Shown one piece after another: positions 1 to 5,034 of a stretch of DNA of 5,034 bases. The stretch lies in NCBI GenBank assembly GCA_016462305.1, contig JAEMTM010000024.1:12362-17395 (forward strand), written 5' to 3'. Source of the stretch: Sphingomonadaceae bacterium. GTDB taxonomy: Bacteria > Pseudomonadota > Alphaproteobacteria > Sphingomonadales > Sphingomonadaceae. The position numbers were made by a program, and so were the translations under genes. The notes under the pieces are model-generated. The model did not search any database. It was not told the DNA's origin and worked only from the letters and a program-made list of their open reading frames with translations. Numbering within the stretch: the first letter of the stretch is position 1; the number at the start of each line of letters is the position of its first letter.

Positions 1-92
1 TCGACAAGCCCGTCGGCGCATGCGGGCGATGCGGCAGTGCTCGCGAACAGGGCGAGGGCGATGATCCTCCCCGGAAAAAGGAGGGTGACCAT
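1..92 (-). CDS. Partial CDS: N-terminus of a probable exported protein
   Basis: Read on the minus strand, an ATG at 92-90 opens a frame that stays open to the window edge (30 full codons). The translation has the shape of a Sec signal peptide. A short N-region ends in one Arg at residue 9, followed by a hydrophobic run (IIALALFAS, residues 10-18), a small-residue stretch and an A-C-A|D cleavage site after residue 26. The mature protein would begin DGLV, so nothing can be said about its function; periplasmic, secreted or outer-membrane are all possible. No clear Shine-Dalgarno precedes the ATG. The first codons lie inside a diverged copy of the intergenic hairpin repeat (64-112), so the annotated start could be wrong or the repeat may have contributed N-terminal residues. 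It follows the oxidoreductase at 215-1084 in the same direction, 122 bp downstream of that gene's stop. Only the signal-like composition supports the call. Confidence 0.55.
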   Translation of the reverse strand, partial: MVTLLFPGRIIALALFASTAASPACADGLV

Positions 93-196
93 CCGAGGAA
101 TATTTGAGGGGGTTATCCGCTTCGCGCTTGGTGTTTGAACACCAGCCCCCTCCGTCACGCGCTTTGCGCGCGCCACCTCCCCGTTTCGGGGAGGAT
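64..196. repeat. Inverted pair of diverged ~50-bp hairpin repeats
   Basis: The plus-strand copy spans 146-196. It starts CCCCCTC, contains a CGCGC-TTT-GCGCG hairpin (158-170) and ends with a perfect 8-bp hairpin, CCTCCCCG-TTT-CGGGGAGG (176-194), then AT. Read on the minus strand from 112 down to 64, a second segment also starts CCCCCTC, has CACC-CTCC before a short pyrimidine spacer, and ends GGGGAGGAT. It is 49 nt against 51, but its middle is diverged and the small GC hairpin is lost. The facing CCCCCTC ends form a 7-bp inverted repeat (106-112 with 146-152). Between them, GGTGT-TTGA-ACACC (130-143) can form another hairpin. The look is that of a small non-coding palindromic repeat family. 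I believe similar 'ccctccgtc...ccacctcccc...ggggagga' elements occur widely between sphingomonad genes, but that is from memory, not a search. Confidence 0.6.
176..194 (-). terminator. Possible terminator-like hairpin after the oxidoreductase
   Basis: A perfect 8-bp GC-rich stem with a 3-nt loop lies 20 bp past the stop codon of the minus-strand oxidoreductase, where a terminator would be expected. No U-tract follows on either strand, so it is not a canonical Rho-independent terminator. It is also part of the repeat at 146-196. It may stabilise the 3' end or attenuate read-through into the exported-protein gene, but this is inference. Confidence 0.3.
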
Positions 197-214
197 TAGT
201 AAAACCGTTCTTCA

Positions 215-1084
215 TCATCCTTTAGGCAATCTTTTCACAATCGCACTGGTATCTAGCCTGCCCCCGCCCATATGCTGCACATCGGCGTAAAACTGATCAA
301 TTATTGCAGTGATGGGCAAAGTCGCGCCGACCGCGCGGGCTTCTTCGAATGCTAATCCAAGGTCCTTGCGCATCCAATCTACGGCAAAGCCAAAATCAAA
401 CTTATCCTCCGCCATCGTCGCCCAGCGATTGTCCATTTGCCAGCTTTGCGCCGCGCCGCCGGAAATGGCTTCATATACCTTTTCAACGTCCAGTTCAGCC
501 GACTGCGCAAAACGCATGGCTTCGGACAAAGACTGGATGATGCCAGCAAAGGCGATTTGATTGCACATTTTCGTGATCTGGCCCGTGCCGGGGCCGCCGA
601 CATGTACGATACGTTTGGAATAAGCCGCGATAATAAGTGAAGCTGCCGCAACAGAAGATTCGGTCCCGCCACACATGATGGCCAAGGTGCCGTTCTCTGC
701 ACCCGCCTGCCCGCCGGTCACGGGCGCGTCGACGATTAATAACCCCCGCGATTTCGCCTCCACGCCGAGCTGGCGTGCAATCCGTGCGGAAACCGTTGTA
801 TGGTCAATATACAGGCTGCCCTTGGTCATCGCCGAGAATGCCCCGTCGCGGCCAAGCGTCACGCCCGACAGGTCGTCATCCGTGCCGACACAGCTAATCA
901 CGACCTCGGCGTCTTTGGCCGCGTCTGCTGGCGAAGTGGCAAGCGTGCCGCCATATGCTTCGACCCATTTTTCGGCCTTGGTGCGCGAACGGTTATACAC
1001 CGTCAAATCATGCCCCGCCTGTTTGAGATGCCGTGCCATCGGGCCGCCCATGACGCCCAATCCGATAAAAGCTATTCTGGTCAT
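215..1084 (-). CDS. 3-hydroxyisobutyrate dehydrogenase-family NAD(P)-dependent oxidoreductase
   Basis: A cytosolic beta-hydroxyacid dehydrogenase of 289 residues, the usual length for the HIBADH / tartronate semialdehyde reductase / glyoxylate reductase family. The N-terminal Rossmann fold carries the dinucleotide motif GLGVMGGPMA (residues 8-17). Strand 2 is followed by VYNRSR (29-34); an Asn-Arg at this place is typical of members that prefer NADP(H), an inference here. The substrate-binding signature is DAPVTGGQAGAENGTL (119-134). The catalytic Lys is K172 in GTGQITKMCNQ, with the conserved Asn at N175. The C-terminal all-alpha domain has the family's W-M-R-K-D-L pattern (237-242). The ATG is firm because beta-strand 1 begins at residue 2, although no strong Shine-Dalgarno is visible. 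The gene diverges from ilvA, 56 bp away. The exact substrate (3-hydroxyisobutyrate from valine breakdown, tartronate semialdehyde, succinic semialdehyde or other) cannot be read from sequence, so no symbol is given. Confidence 0.9.
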   Translation of the reverse strand: MTRIAFIGLGVMGGPMARHLKQAGHDLTVYNRSRTKAEKWVEAYGGTLATSPADAAKDAEVVISCVGTDDDLSGVTLGRDGAFSAMTKGSLYIDHTTVSARIARQLGVEAKSRGLLIVDAPVTGGQAGAENGTLAIMCGGTESSVAAASLIIAAYSKRIVHVGGPGTGQITKMCNQIAFAGIIQSLSEAMRFAQSAELDVEKVYEAISGGAAQSWQMDNRWATMAEDKFDFGFAVDWMRKDLGLAFEEARAVGATLPITAIIDQFYADVQHMGGGRLDTSAIVKRLPKG

Positions 1085-1140
1085 TATTTGGTCTTAATGT
1101 CTGTTTTCAGTTAACACCAGATGCGTTAGGGCCATTTTAT
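1085..1140. promoter_or_regulatory. Divergent intergenic region between oxidoreductase and ilvA
   Basis: These 56 bp separate two divergent start codons and so should hold promoter elements for both genes, unless one is expressed from within its neighbour. I see no pair of -35/-10 hexamers that I would defend on either strand. The best plus-strand candidate (TTGGTC at 1088, TTAACA at 1111, 17-bp spacer) is poor. An AGGG at 1128-1131, nine bases before the ilvA ATG, can serve as its ribosome-binding site. A GTTAAC palindrome (1110-1115) sits mid-gap, but nothing marks it as an operator. Confidence 0.4.
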
Positions 1141-2361
1141 ATGTCTGACTTATTGAACCTGGACCATGTCCGCGCCGCCCATGACCGTATCCGCGATTCC
1201 ATCGTGGCAACGCCGACCCTGTACAGCCAGACTTTGTCGAAGCTGACGGGCGCAAATATTTACCTGAAGTTCGAAAACTTGCAGTTTACCGCCGCCTATA
1301 AGGAGCGCGGTGCGCTGAACGCGATCCTTCTGCTTTCGGAAGAACAACGCAACAGGGGCGTGATCGCGGCGTCGGCGGGGAACCATGCGCAGGGGCTGAG
1401 CTATCATGGTACCCGCCTTGGCATTCCAGTGACCATCGTCATGCCAGTGCCAACGCCAACGGTTAAGGTCATGCAGACCGAGAGTGTTGGCGGCAAAGTC
1501 GTGCTGTTTGGTGAGACTTTTGACGACGCCTACAAACATGCACGGCAGCTTGAGGCCGAGCAGGGTTTGACCTTTGTGCATCCTTTTGATGACCCGAATG
1601 TTGCCGCAGGGCAGGGTACCGTTGCGCTTGAAATGCTCGAGAGCATCCCGTCCCTTGATATGTTGGTCGTACCTATTGGCGGCGGCGGCTTGCTATCGGG
1701 CATGGGGACGGCGGCGCGCGCGTTGAAGCCCGATATTGGCCTCATCGGCGTGCAAGCCGAGCTTTACCCATCCATGTATGCTTTGCTGAACAATCTGGAA
1801 ATGCCATGCGAAGGCGACACTTTGGCGGAGGGCATAGCGGTCAAAATACCCGGCGCATTCACCAGCGAAGTCATTCGCGAACTGGTCGACGAAATTGTAC
1901 TTGTGAATGAGGCGGAATTGGAAACCGCGGTCAGCCTGCTGCTGCAGATTGAAAAGACCGTTGCCGAAGGTGCCGGTGCGGCGGGGCTTGCTGCGGTGAT
2001 GGCCTATCCTGAGAAATTTGCAGGCAAGAATGTTGGCGTCGTCCTGTGCGGCGGTAATATCGATACGCGGTTGTTAGCAAACGTCCTTTTGCGTGATCTT
2101 GCGCGGTCCGGTCGCTTGGCGCGTTTGCGTTTGACTCTTCAGGACCGCCCCGGCGCGCTGTACAAGGTGATGCGTTTGTTCAACGAGCATAATGTCAACA
2201 TCATCGAAATTTACCATCAGCGGATTTTTACGACCTTGCCCGCCAAGGGGTTGATCACCGACATTGAATGCGAAGCGCGGGATGCCAATCAATTACAAGG
2301 ACTTGTTGATGGTTTGAATGTTGCGGGCTACAAGGTCGAGCGGGTAGAGCTTAACAAATAA
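1141..2361 (+). CDS. ilvA: Threonine ammonia-lyase (threonine dehydratase), single ACT domain
   Basis: A PLP-dependent fold-type II enzyme that deaminates L-threonine to 2-oxobutanoate and ammonia, the first step from threonine to isoleucine; it acts in the cytosol. At 406 residues it matches the shorter form with one ACT domain, not the ~510-residue E. coli IlvA with a double ACT-like region. The PLP-binding lysine is K54 in AAYKERGALN; most relatives have Ser-Phe-Lys here. Next come SAGNHAQG (78-85), the phosphate-binding glycine loop GGGG (180-183) in VVPIGGGGLLSGMG, EGAGAAG (276-282), and the cofactor-ring motif CGGN (303-306). The ACT domain covers about residues 327-402 (LTLQDRPGALYKV then FNEHNVNI) and probably binds an amino-acid effector. 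Isoleucine feedback is plausible but unproven. A catabolic role is the alternative, since no other isoleucine-pathway gene is in view. Start: ATG with AGGG nine bases upstream. bpt follows after 105 bp with its own promoter. Confidence 0.95.
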   Translation: MSDLLNLDHVRAAHDRIRDSIVATPTLYSQTLSKLTGANIYLKFENLQFTAAYKERGALNAILLLSEEQRNRGVIAASAGNHAQGLSYHGTRLGIPVTIVMPVPTPTVKVMQTESVGGKVVLFGETFDDAYKHARQLEAEQGLTFVHPFDDPNVAAGQGTVALEMLESIPSLDMLVVPIGGGGLLSGMGTAARALKPDIGLIGVQAELYPSMYALLNNLEMPCEGDTLAEGIAVKIPGAFTSEVIRELVDEIVLVNEAELETAVSLLLQIEKTVAEGAGAAGLAAVMAYPEKFAGKNVGVVLCGGNIDTRLLANVLLRDLARSGRLARLRLTLQDRPGALYKVMRLFNEHNVNIIEIYHQRIFTTLPAKGLITDIECEARDANQLQGLVDGLNVAGYKVERVELNK

Positions 2362-2405
2362 TCAGGCATCGCACGAAAGATGGTAAATGCGCTTTCCAGC
2401 ATGGG

Positions 2406-2434
2406 TTGAGAGGTGCATAAACGGTAAATAAAAT
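2406..2434 (+). promoter_or_regulatory. Predicted sigma-70-type promoter of bpt
   Basis: TTGAGA (2406-2411) and TAAAAT (2429-2434) each match the housekeeping -35 and -10 hexamers at five of six positions, with an optimal 17-bp spacer. Transcription would start near 2441, giving a leader of about 25 nt that contains only the ribosome-binding site (GGAGAG, 2458-2463). The placement in the gap just before bpt, and the lack of any hairpin terminator after ilvA, suggest that bpt has its own transcript and may also receive read-through from ilvA. Confidence 0.6.
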
Positions 2435-2466
2435 GTTACAGGCCAACGCCGCCCAGCGGAGAGAAT

Positions 2467-3228
2467 ATGAGCGCACCAGTCCGTTTTCCGCGATTTTTTG
2501 TAACCAGCCCTGGCCCTTGTCCTTATCTGCCGGGCAGAACCGAACGGAAAGTCTTTACCGAACTCAACGGCAACCACGCCGATGAACTGAACGAAGCGCT
2601 TGGTCGTATTGGTTTTCGCCGCAGTCAGAATGTCGCTTACCGGCCAAGTTGCCCGGACTGTAAGGCCTGCGTATCGGTGCGCGTGCGAACGGACGCATTC
2701 CGGCCTAACGCCACACAGCGCCGAATTTTGCGGCGCAACGCCGATCTGGTTGTTAGCGCCTGCCGCCCTTGGTCAACGACCGAGCAATATGACCTTTTAA
2801 GCCGCTATCTTTCCTCACGCCATCCCGACGGTGGCATGGCGAATATGGATGATGTGGATTATGCGGACATGGTCGAACATTCGCCGGTGCGCAGCCAAGT
2901 GATTGAATACCGGACTTCGCCGCGATTCGGCCGGATTGGCGAATTGGTCGGCGCGTGCCTGACCGATCAGCAGAGCGACGGCATGTCGATGATCTACAGC
3001 TTTTACAATCCGGAGATTGCGGGCCGATCTGGTCTTGGCAACTTCATCATCATGGACCATATCTTGCGCGCAAAGGCCGCAGGGCTTCCTTATGTCTATT
3101 TGGGCTATTGGGTGAATGGTGCGGAACGGATGCATTATAAGACCCGCTACAGGCCGTTGGAGCGCCTTGGGCCTGATGGGTGGGAATGTTTCGATCCCGA
3201 TGCTGAGGTGCTATTGAACCGGCCGTGA
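2467..3228 (+). CDS. bpt: Bacterial aminoacyl-tRNA--protein transferase (Bpt/Ate family, N-degron pathway)
   Basis: The 253-residue protein fits the bacterial Bpt family, which transfers an amino acid from aminoacyl-tRNA to the N-terminus of proteins. Studied bacterial Bpt enzymes use leucyl-tRNA on N-terminal Asp or Glu, marking the protein for ClpS/ClpAP degradation. Many database entries call the family 'arginyltransferase'. The N-terminal domain has CPYLPGRTERKVFTEL (18-33) and GFRRSQNVAYRPSC (49-62), followed by the cysteine cluster C62-x2-C65-x2-C68. With C18, these are the conserved cysteines of the N-terminal region. The middle has SRHPDGGM (117-124). The C-terminal GNAT-like domain shows FYNPE (179-183), YVYLGYWV (209-216) and MHYKTRYRPLE (222-232). 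The start is well supported by GGAGAG five bases before the ATG (counted from GGAG). It converges with msrC 52 bp away. The amino-acid donor in this organism is not readable from sequence. Confidence 0.93.
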   Translation: MSAPVRFPRFFVTSPGPCPYLPGRTERKVFTELNGNHADELNEALGRIGFRRSQNVAYRPSCPDCKACVSVRVRTDAFRPNATQRRILRRNADLVVSACRPWSTTEQYDLLSRYLSSRHPDGGMANMDDVDYADMVEHSPVRSQVIEYRTSPRFGRIGELVGACLTDQQSDGMSMIYSFYNPEIAGRSGLGNFIIMDHILRAKAAGLPYVYLGYWVNGAERMHYKTRYRPLERLGPDGWECFDPDAEVLLNRP

Positions 3229-3280
3229 GGCTGCGCCGTTCAGCCAAACAGCATCAGGACGAAGGCATTGAGAGGTGCCG
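3229..3280. other. Convergent gap between bpt and msrC, weak hairpin only
   Basis: A 5-bp inverted repeat, GGCTG at 3229-3233 and CAGCC at 3241-3245 with a 7-nt loop, begins right after the bpt stop codon. A 4-bp pair also occurs further on (GGCA, TGCC). Neither has a T-run on either strand, so no convincing bidirectional terminator is visible between these convergent genes. Termination may depend on Rho, or the transcripts may overlap. Confidence 0.3.
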
Positions 3281-3763
3281 TCAAACTCTGTCGGCAATCA
3301 TGCGTGCAAGCCGCTCAACACCCTGTGCGTCTTCGGCATCAAAGCGGTTCAGTGTTGGGCTGTCGAGGTCAATCACCGCGATAACTGTGCCATTACGCCT
3401 AACAGGCACCACCAGTTCCGACGCGCTATTGGCATCGCAGGCAATATGGCCGGGGAAGGCGTGGACGTCTTCCACCAACTGCGTCTCGCCCGATTGCGCC
3501 GCGGTTCCACATACACCTTTGCCAAAGGGTATCCGAATGCAGGCCGCCTTGCCCTGAAACGGCCCAAGGACAAGTTCGCCATCGACCACGCGGTAGAAGC
3601 CCGTCCAGTTTACGTCCGGCAGATATTCCCATAGCAAGGCGGCGATATTCGCCATATTGGCGACGGCATCAGGCTCACCGCTGGTCAACGCATCGGCAGC
3701 GCGGACCATTTCTGCGTAGACTTCGGATTTAGGTGCTGTGGCATCAACTTCAAACCTGTGCAT
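3281..3763 (-). CDS. msrC: Free methionine-(R)-sulfoxide reductase (GAF domain, fRMsr)
   Basis: A 160-residue single-GAF-domain cytosolic enzyme that reduces free L-methionine-(R)-S-oxide to methionine, with electrons supplied by thioredoxin in characterised relatives. Family signatures are NWTGFYR (52-58), LGPFQGKAACIRIPFGKGVCG (66-86), VEDVHAFPGHIACD (97-110) and AVIDLDSP (129-136). All three catalytic/resolving cysteines are present: C75, C85 and C109. Their spacing (10 and 24) equals that of E. coli YebR/MsrC (C84, C94, C118), so the enzyme should be active rather than a sensory GAF remnant. The start has an AAGG seven bases upstream. That Shine-Dalgarno overlaps the second stop of the tandem TGA-TAA ending arfB, which lies only 12 bp away, so the two are almost certainly co-transcribed. 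It is the last gene of the minus-strand operon and faces bpt. Confidence 0.95.
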   Translation of the reverse strand: MHRFEVDATAPKSEVYAEMVRAADALTSGEPDAVANMANIAALLWEYLPDVNWTGFYRVVDGELVLGPFQGKAACIRIPFGKGVCGTAAQSGETQLVEDVHAFPGHIACDANSASELVVPVRRNGTVIAVIDLDSPTLNRFDAEDAQGVERLARMIADRV

Positions 3764-3775
3764 TATCTTGCCTTA

Positions 3776-4204
3776 TCAATCGAAACTGACCTTGCCACGG
3801 CTTTTCTTGATCGTGGATCGGCCCTTTTTGGCATCAACCCGCTTTGCCTTGGCGGCTTTGCTTGGTTTGGTGGCGACGCGGCGGGGTTGGCGGATATGGG
3901 CGCGGTCGATCAGATCGATCACACGCGCACGGGCATCCTGCCGGTTGGCCTCCCGCGTGCGGTGACTGCGTGCTGTGACAATCAGTTCACCCGATAATGT
4001 CATCTTGCTACCCGCCAGGATTTTCAACTGGCGAAAGGCATAAGGTTGCAGACCCAGCGCATAGACATCGACACGCAATTGGCAGGCGGTGGCGACCTTG
4101 TTGACATTCTGCCCGCCCGGCCCGGTGGAGGCCAAGAAGGTTTCTTCAAGATATTCTTCGGGAAGGTCAAAGGCCATAATGACGGCTGTAACAGCCATCA
4201 CCAC
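3776..4204 (-). CDS. arfB: Alternative ribosome-rescue factor ArfB (peptidyl-tRNA hydrolase, YaeJ family)
   Basis: Rescues ribosomes stalled on truncated mRNA without tmRNA, by hydrolysing peptidyl-tRNA in the A-site. The catalytic GGQ lies in STGPGGQNVNKVATACQLR (residues 26-44 of the longest form). The middle follows the domain of class-I release factors, including ARSHRTREANRQDA. The basic, Lys/Arg/Ser-rich tail from about residue 105 is the segment that enters the empty mRNA channel in E. coli ArfB. The length (133-142) equals the family's about 140, too short for a true RF1/RF2. The start is uncertain: the frame opens GTG-GTG-ATG (4204-4196), and another ATG at 4177 gives 133 residues starting MAFDLPEEYLEE. 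Neither has a good Shine-Dalgarno. I favour ATG 4177 or 4198, because the leading VMAVTAVI has no family counterpart I recall. It sits 25 bp after pirin and 12 bp before msrC, and ends in tandem stops TGA-TAA. Confidence 0.93.
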   Translation of the reverse strand: MVMAVTAVIMAFDLPEEYLEETFLASTGPGGQNVNKVATACQLRVDVYALGLQPYAFRQLKILAGSKMTLSGELIVTARSHRTREANRQDARARVIDLIDRAHIRQPRRVATKPSKAAKAKRVDAKKGRSTIKKSRGKVSFD

Positions 4205-4229
4205 ATTTTGCCAATATCACACGCATGGA

Positions 4230-4943
4230 TTAACGCGAGTCCACCAGAACGATCTCGGCTTCTTCCATAGCCGTGATCATGATCTTACCTTCGCCGATGG
4301 CCACACCGTCGCGGGCATTCGCACGCTGCCCGTCGATTTCAATCGCGCCGGTTGCCGCCACCATATAGGCATGACGCTTTGCGCCGACAGCATATTCCAG
4401 GCTGTCACCCGCTTTGATCGTCGCGCCGAGCACGCGGGCGTCGGTGCGGATGGGCAAGGCGTCATTATCTGCGTCAAAGCCGCTGGCAAGGATTTGCCAC
4501 GCACCCGAACGATCACCCTTGGGAAATGGCTTTGCGCCCCAGCTTGGCGCTCCGCCGGTTTGGCTGGGTATGATCCATATCTGGAAAAGCGTGGTGGGTT
4601 CATTCTCCAGATTATATTCCGTATGCCGGATGCCGCTGCCCGCGCTCATGACCTGCACATCGCCCGCCGCCGTGCGACCTTCATTGCCAAGACTGTCCTT
4701 ATGCGTGATCGCGCCGGTGCGGACATAAGTGATGATTTCCATATCGGCATGCGGATGGGGCGGAAAGCCCGACTGCGGCGCAATCACATCATCATTCCAC
4801 ACGCGGATTGCACCCCAGTCCATCCGTGCAGCGTCGTGATAGCTGCCGAAAGAAAAATGGTGATGGGCGTCAAGCCAGCCATGGTTTGCCGCGCCCAGCG
4901 TTTCAAAAGGACGAATTTCAAACTTGGTCTTTGTGTCGGTCAT
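4230..4943 (-). CDS. Pirin-family bicupin protein (YhhW-like)
   Basis: A 237-residue two-cupin protein of the pirin family. E. coli YhhW and human pirin bind iron or another divalent metal and show quercetin 2,3-dioxygenase activity in vitro, but the physiological substrate is generally unknown. The N-terminal cupin (about 8-125) carries HGWLDAHHHFSFGSY (21-35), WNDDVIAP (49-56) and the metal ligands H63 and H65 in FPPHPHADMEI. H107 and E109 lie in GSGIRHTEYN. The spacing of the four ligands (63/65/107/109) matches YhhW (57/59/101/103), so metal binding should be intact. The C-terminal cupin (about 145-235) lacks an obvious ligand set, as usual. The ATG overlaps the stop of the upstream frame as ATGA, suggesting translational coupling; the frame has no other start codon upstream within the window. 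It leads into arfB after 25 bp. A redox or stress role is inference from neighbours only. Confidence 0.92.
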   Translation of the reverse strand: MTDTKTKFEIRPFETLGAANHGWLDAHHHFSFGSYHDAARMDWGAIRVWNDDVIAPQSGFPPHPHADMEIITYVRTGAITHKDSLGNEGRTAAGDVQVMSAGSGIRHTEYNLENEPTTLFQIWIIPSQTGGAPSWGAKPFPKGDRSGAWQILASGFDADNDALPIRTDARVLGATIKAGDSLEYAVGAKRHAYMVAATGAIEIDGQRANARDGVAIGEGKIMITAMEEAEIVLVDSR

Positions 4944-5034
4944 GTCACGCGTGCCTTTCGCAGGGTGTAATATAATTCGCCGCCTCGCGATAGGATTTGA
5001 TCGGGGAGGGTTTTGACATCGGTTTGGGTATCGC
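4940..5034 (-). CDS. Partial CDS: C-terminus of an unidentified protein
   Basis: On the minus strand, one frame is open from the right window edge for 30 codons and ends in a TGA at 4942-4940 that overlaps the pirin ATG as ATGA. The translation, DTQTDVKTLPD then QILSRGGELYYTLRKARVT, has a credible amino-acid mix for a protein C-terminus. I do not recognise the family. A second open minus-strand frame also ends here (TGA at 4947-4945), with a more proline-rich and less protein-like reading. The 4-nt overlap, a common arrangement in co-translated operons, is the main reason for preferring the frame given. If real, it is the gene directly ahead of pirin in the operon. Too little is visible to assign a function. 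Confidence 0.5.
   Translation of the reverse strand, partial: DTQTDVKTLPDQILSRGGELYYTLRKARVT

Noticed and set aside
66..84. Hairpin CCTCC ... GGAGG as a terminator
   Set aside because: The stem is only five pairs, there is no T-run, and it lies within the first codons of the exported-protein frame. It is better explained as the remnant of the inverted repeat copy.
675..1097. Plus-strand open frames (up to 140 codons) opposite the oxidoreductase
   Set aside because: They are antisense to a gene with a full set of family motifs. No ribosome-binding site or domain-like sequence was seen.
2362..2405. Search for an ilvA terminator or an isoleucine leader/attenuator
   Set aside because: Only four-base stems without T-runs are present, and there is no Ile/Val/Leu-rich leader peptide before ilvA or bpt.
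4089..4970. A 293-codon open frame on the plus strand across pirin and the start of arfB
   Set aside because: It is wholly antisense to two genes with complete catalytic and metal-binding motifs. Its translation is rich in His, Arg and Cys with no recognisable domain. It is a shadow ORF of GC-rich coding sequence.
4971..4976. Perfect TATAAT on the plus strand
   Set aside because: There is no -35 hexamer at a proper distance, no plus-strand gene follows in the window, and the sequence lies within probable minus-strand coding DNA.
4945..5034. Alternative minus-strand frame ending with TGA one base before the pirin ATG (reading ...YITPCERHA)
   Set aside because: It is Pro/Ser/Lys-rich and less protein-like than the frame that overlaps pirin as ATGA. 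I cannot fully exclude it.
1..5034. Mobile elements, toxin-antitoxin pairs, CRISPR arrays, phage or defence genes
   Set aside because: No transposase, integrase, direct-repeat array, target-site duplication or known defence domain was found. Every gene of useful length belongs to a housekeeping or stress family.

Overview
The window looks like ordinary chromosome from an alphaproteobacterium, most likely of the Sphingomonadales. That placement is an inference. It rests on the moderately GC-rich coding style, on the protein families and their sequence flavour, and on an intergenic hairpin repeat of the kind I associate with sphingomonad genomes. I could not run a database search. There are no rRNA or tRNA genes, CRISPR arrays, insertion sequences or phage genes. 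Six genes are complete, and a partial one runs off each edge.

Left part (1-1084, minus strand): the first codons of a probably exported protein run off the left edge. Next comes a short intergenic stretch holding two diverged copies of a hairpin repeat in inverted orientation. After that is a complete 3-hydroxyisobutyrate dehydrogenase-family oxidoreductase. This oxidoreductase is transcribed divergently from the next gene across a 56-bp gap.

Middle (1141-3228, plus strand): a threonine ammonia-lyase with one C-terminal ACT domain (ilvA type) is followed by a bacterial aminoacyl-tRNA--protein transferase of the Bpt/Ate family (N-degron pathway). The 105-bp gap between them holds a good sigma-70-type promoter, so bpt probably has its own transcription start.

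Right part (3281-5034, minus strand, convergent with bpt): a tight gene string, read right to left. It consists of the C-terminus of an unidentified protein, a pirin-family bicupin, the ribosome-rescue hydrolase ArfB, and a GAF-domain free methionine-(R)-sulfoxide reductase (MsrC/fRMsr). An ATGA overlap and gaps of 25 and 12 bp suggest one operon. Together with bpt, the neighbourhood leans toward protein quality control and oxidative-damage repair: N-degron tagging, rescue of stalled ribosomes, recovery of oxidised methionine, and pirin. That shared theme is inference from gene content only.

I see no convincing undescribed system. The points most worth a second look are the inverted repeat pair whose left copy reaches into the start of the exported-protein gene, the embedded bpt promoter, the unidentified gene overlapping pirin, and the stress/quality-control operon.
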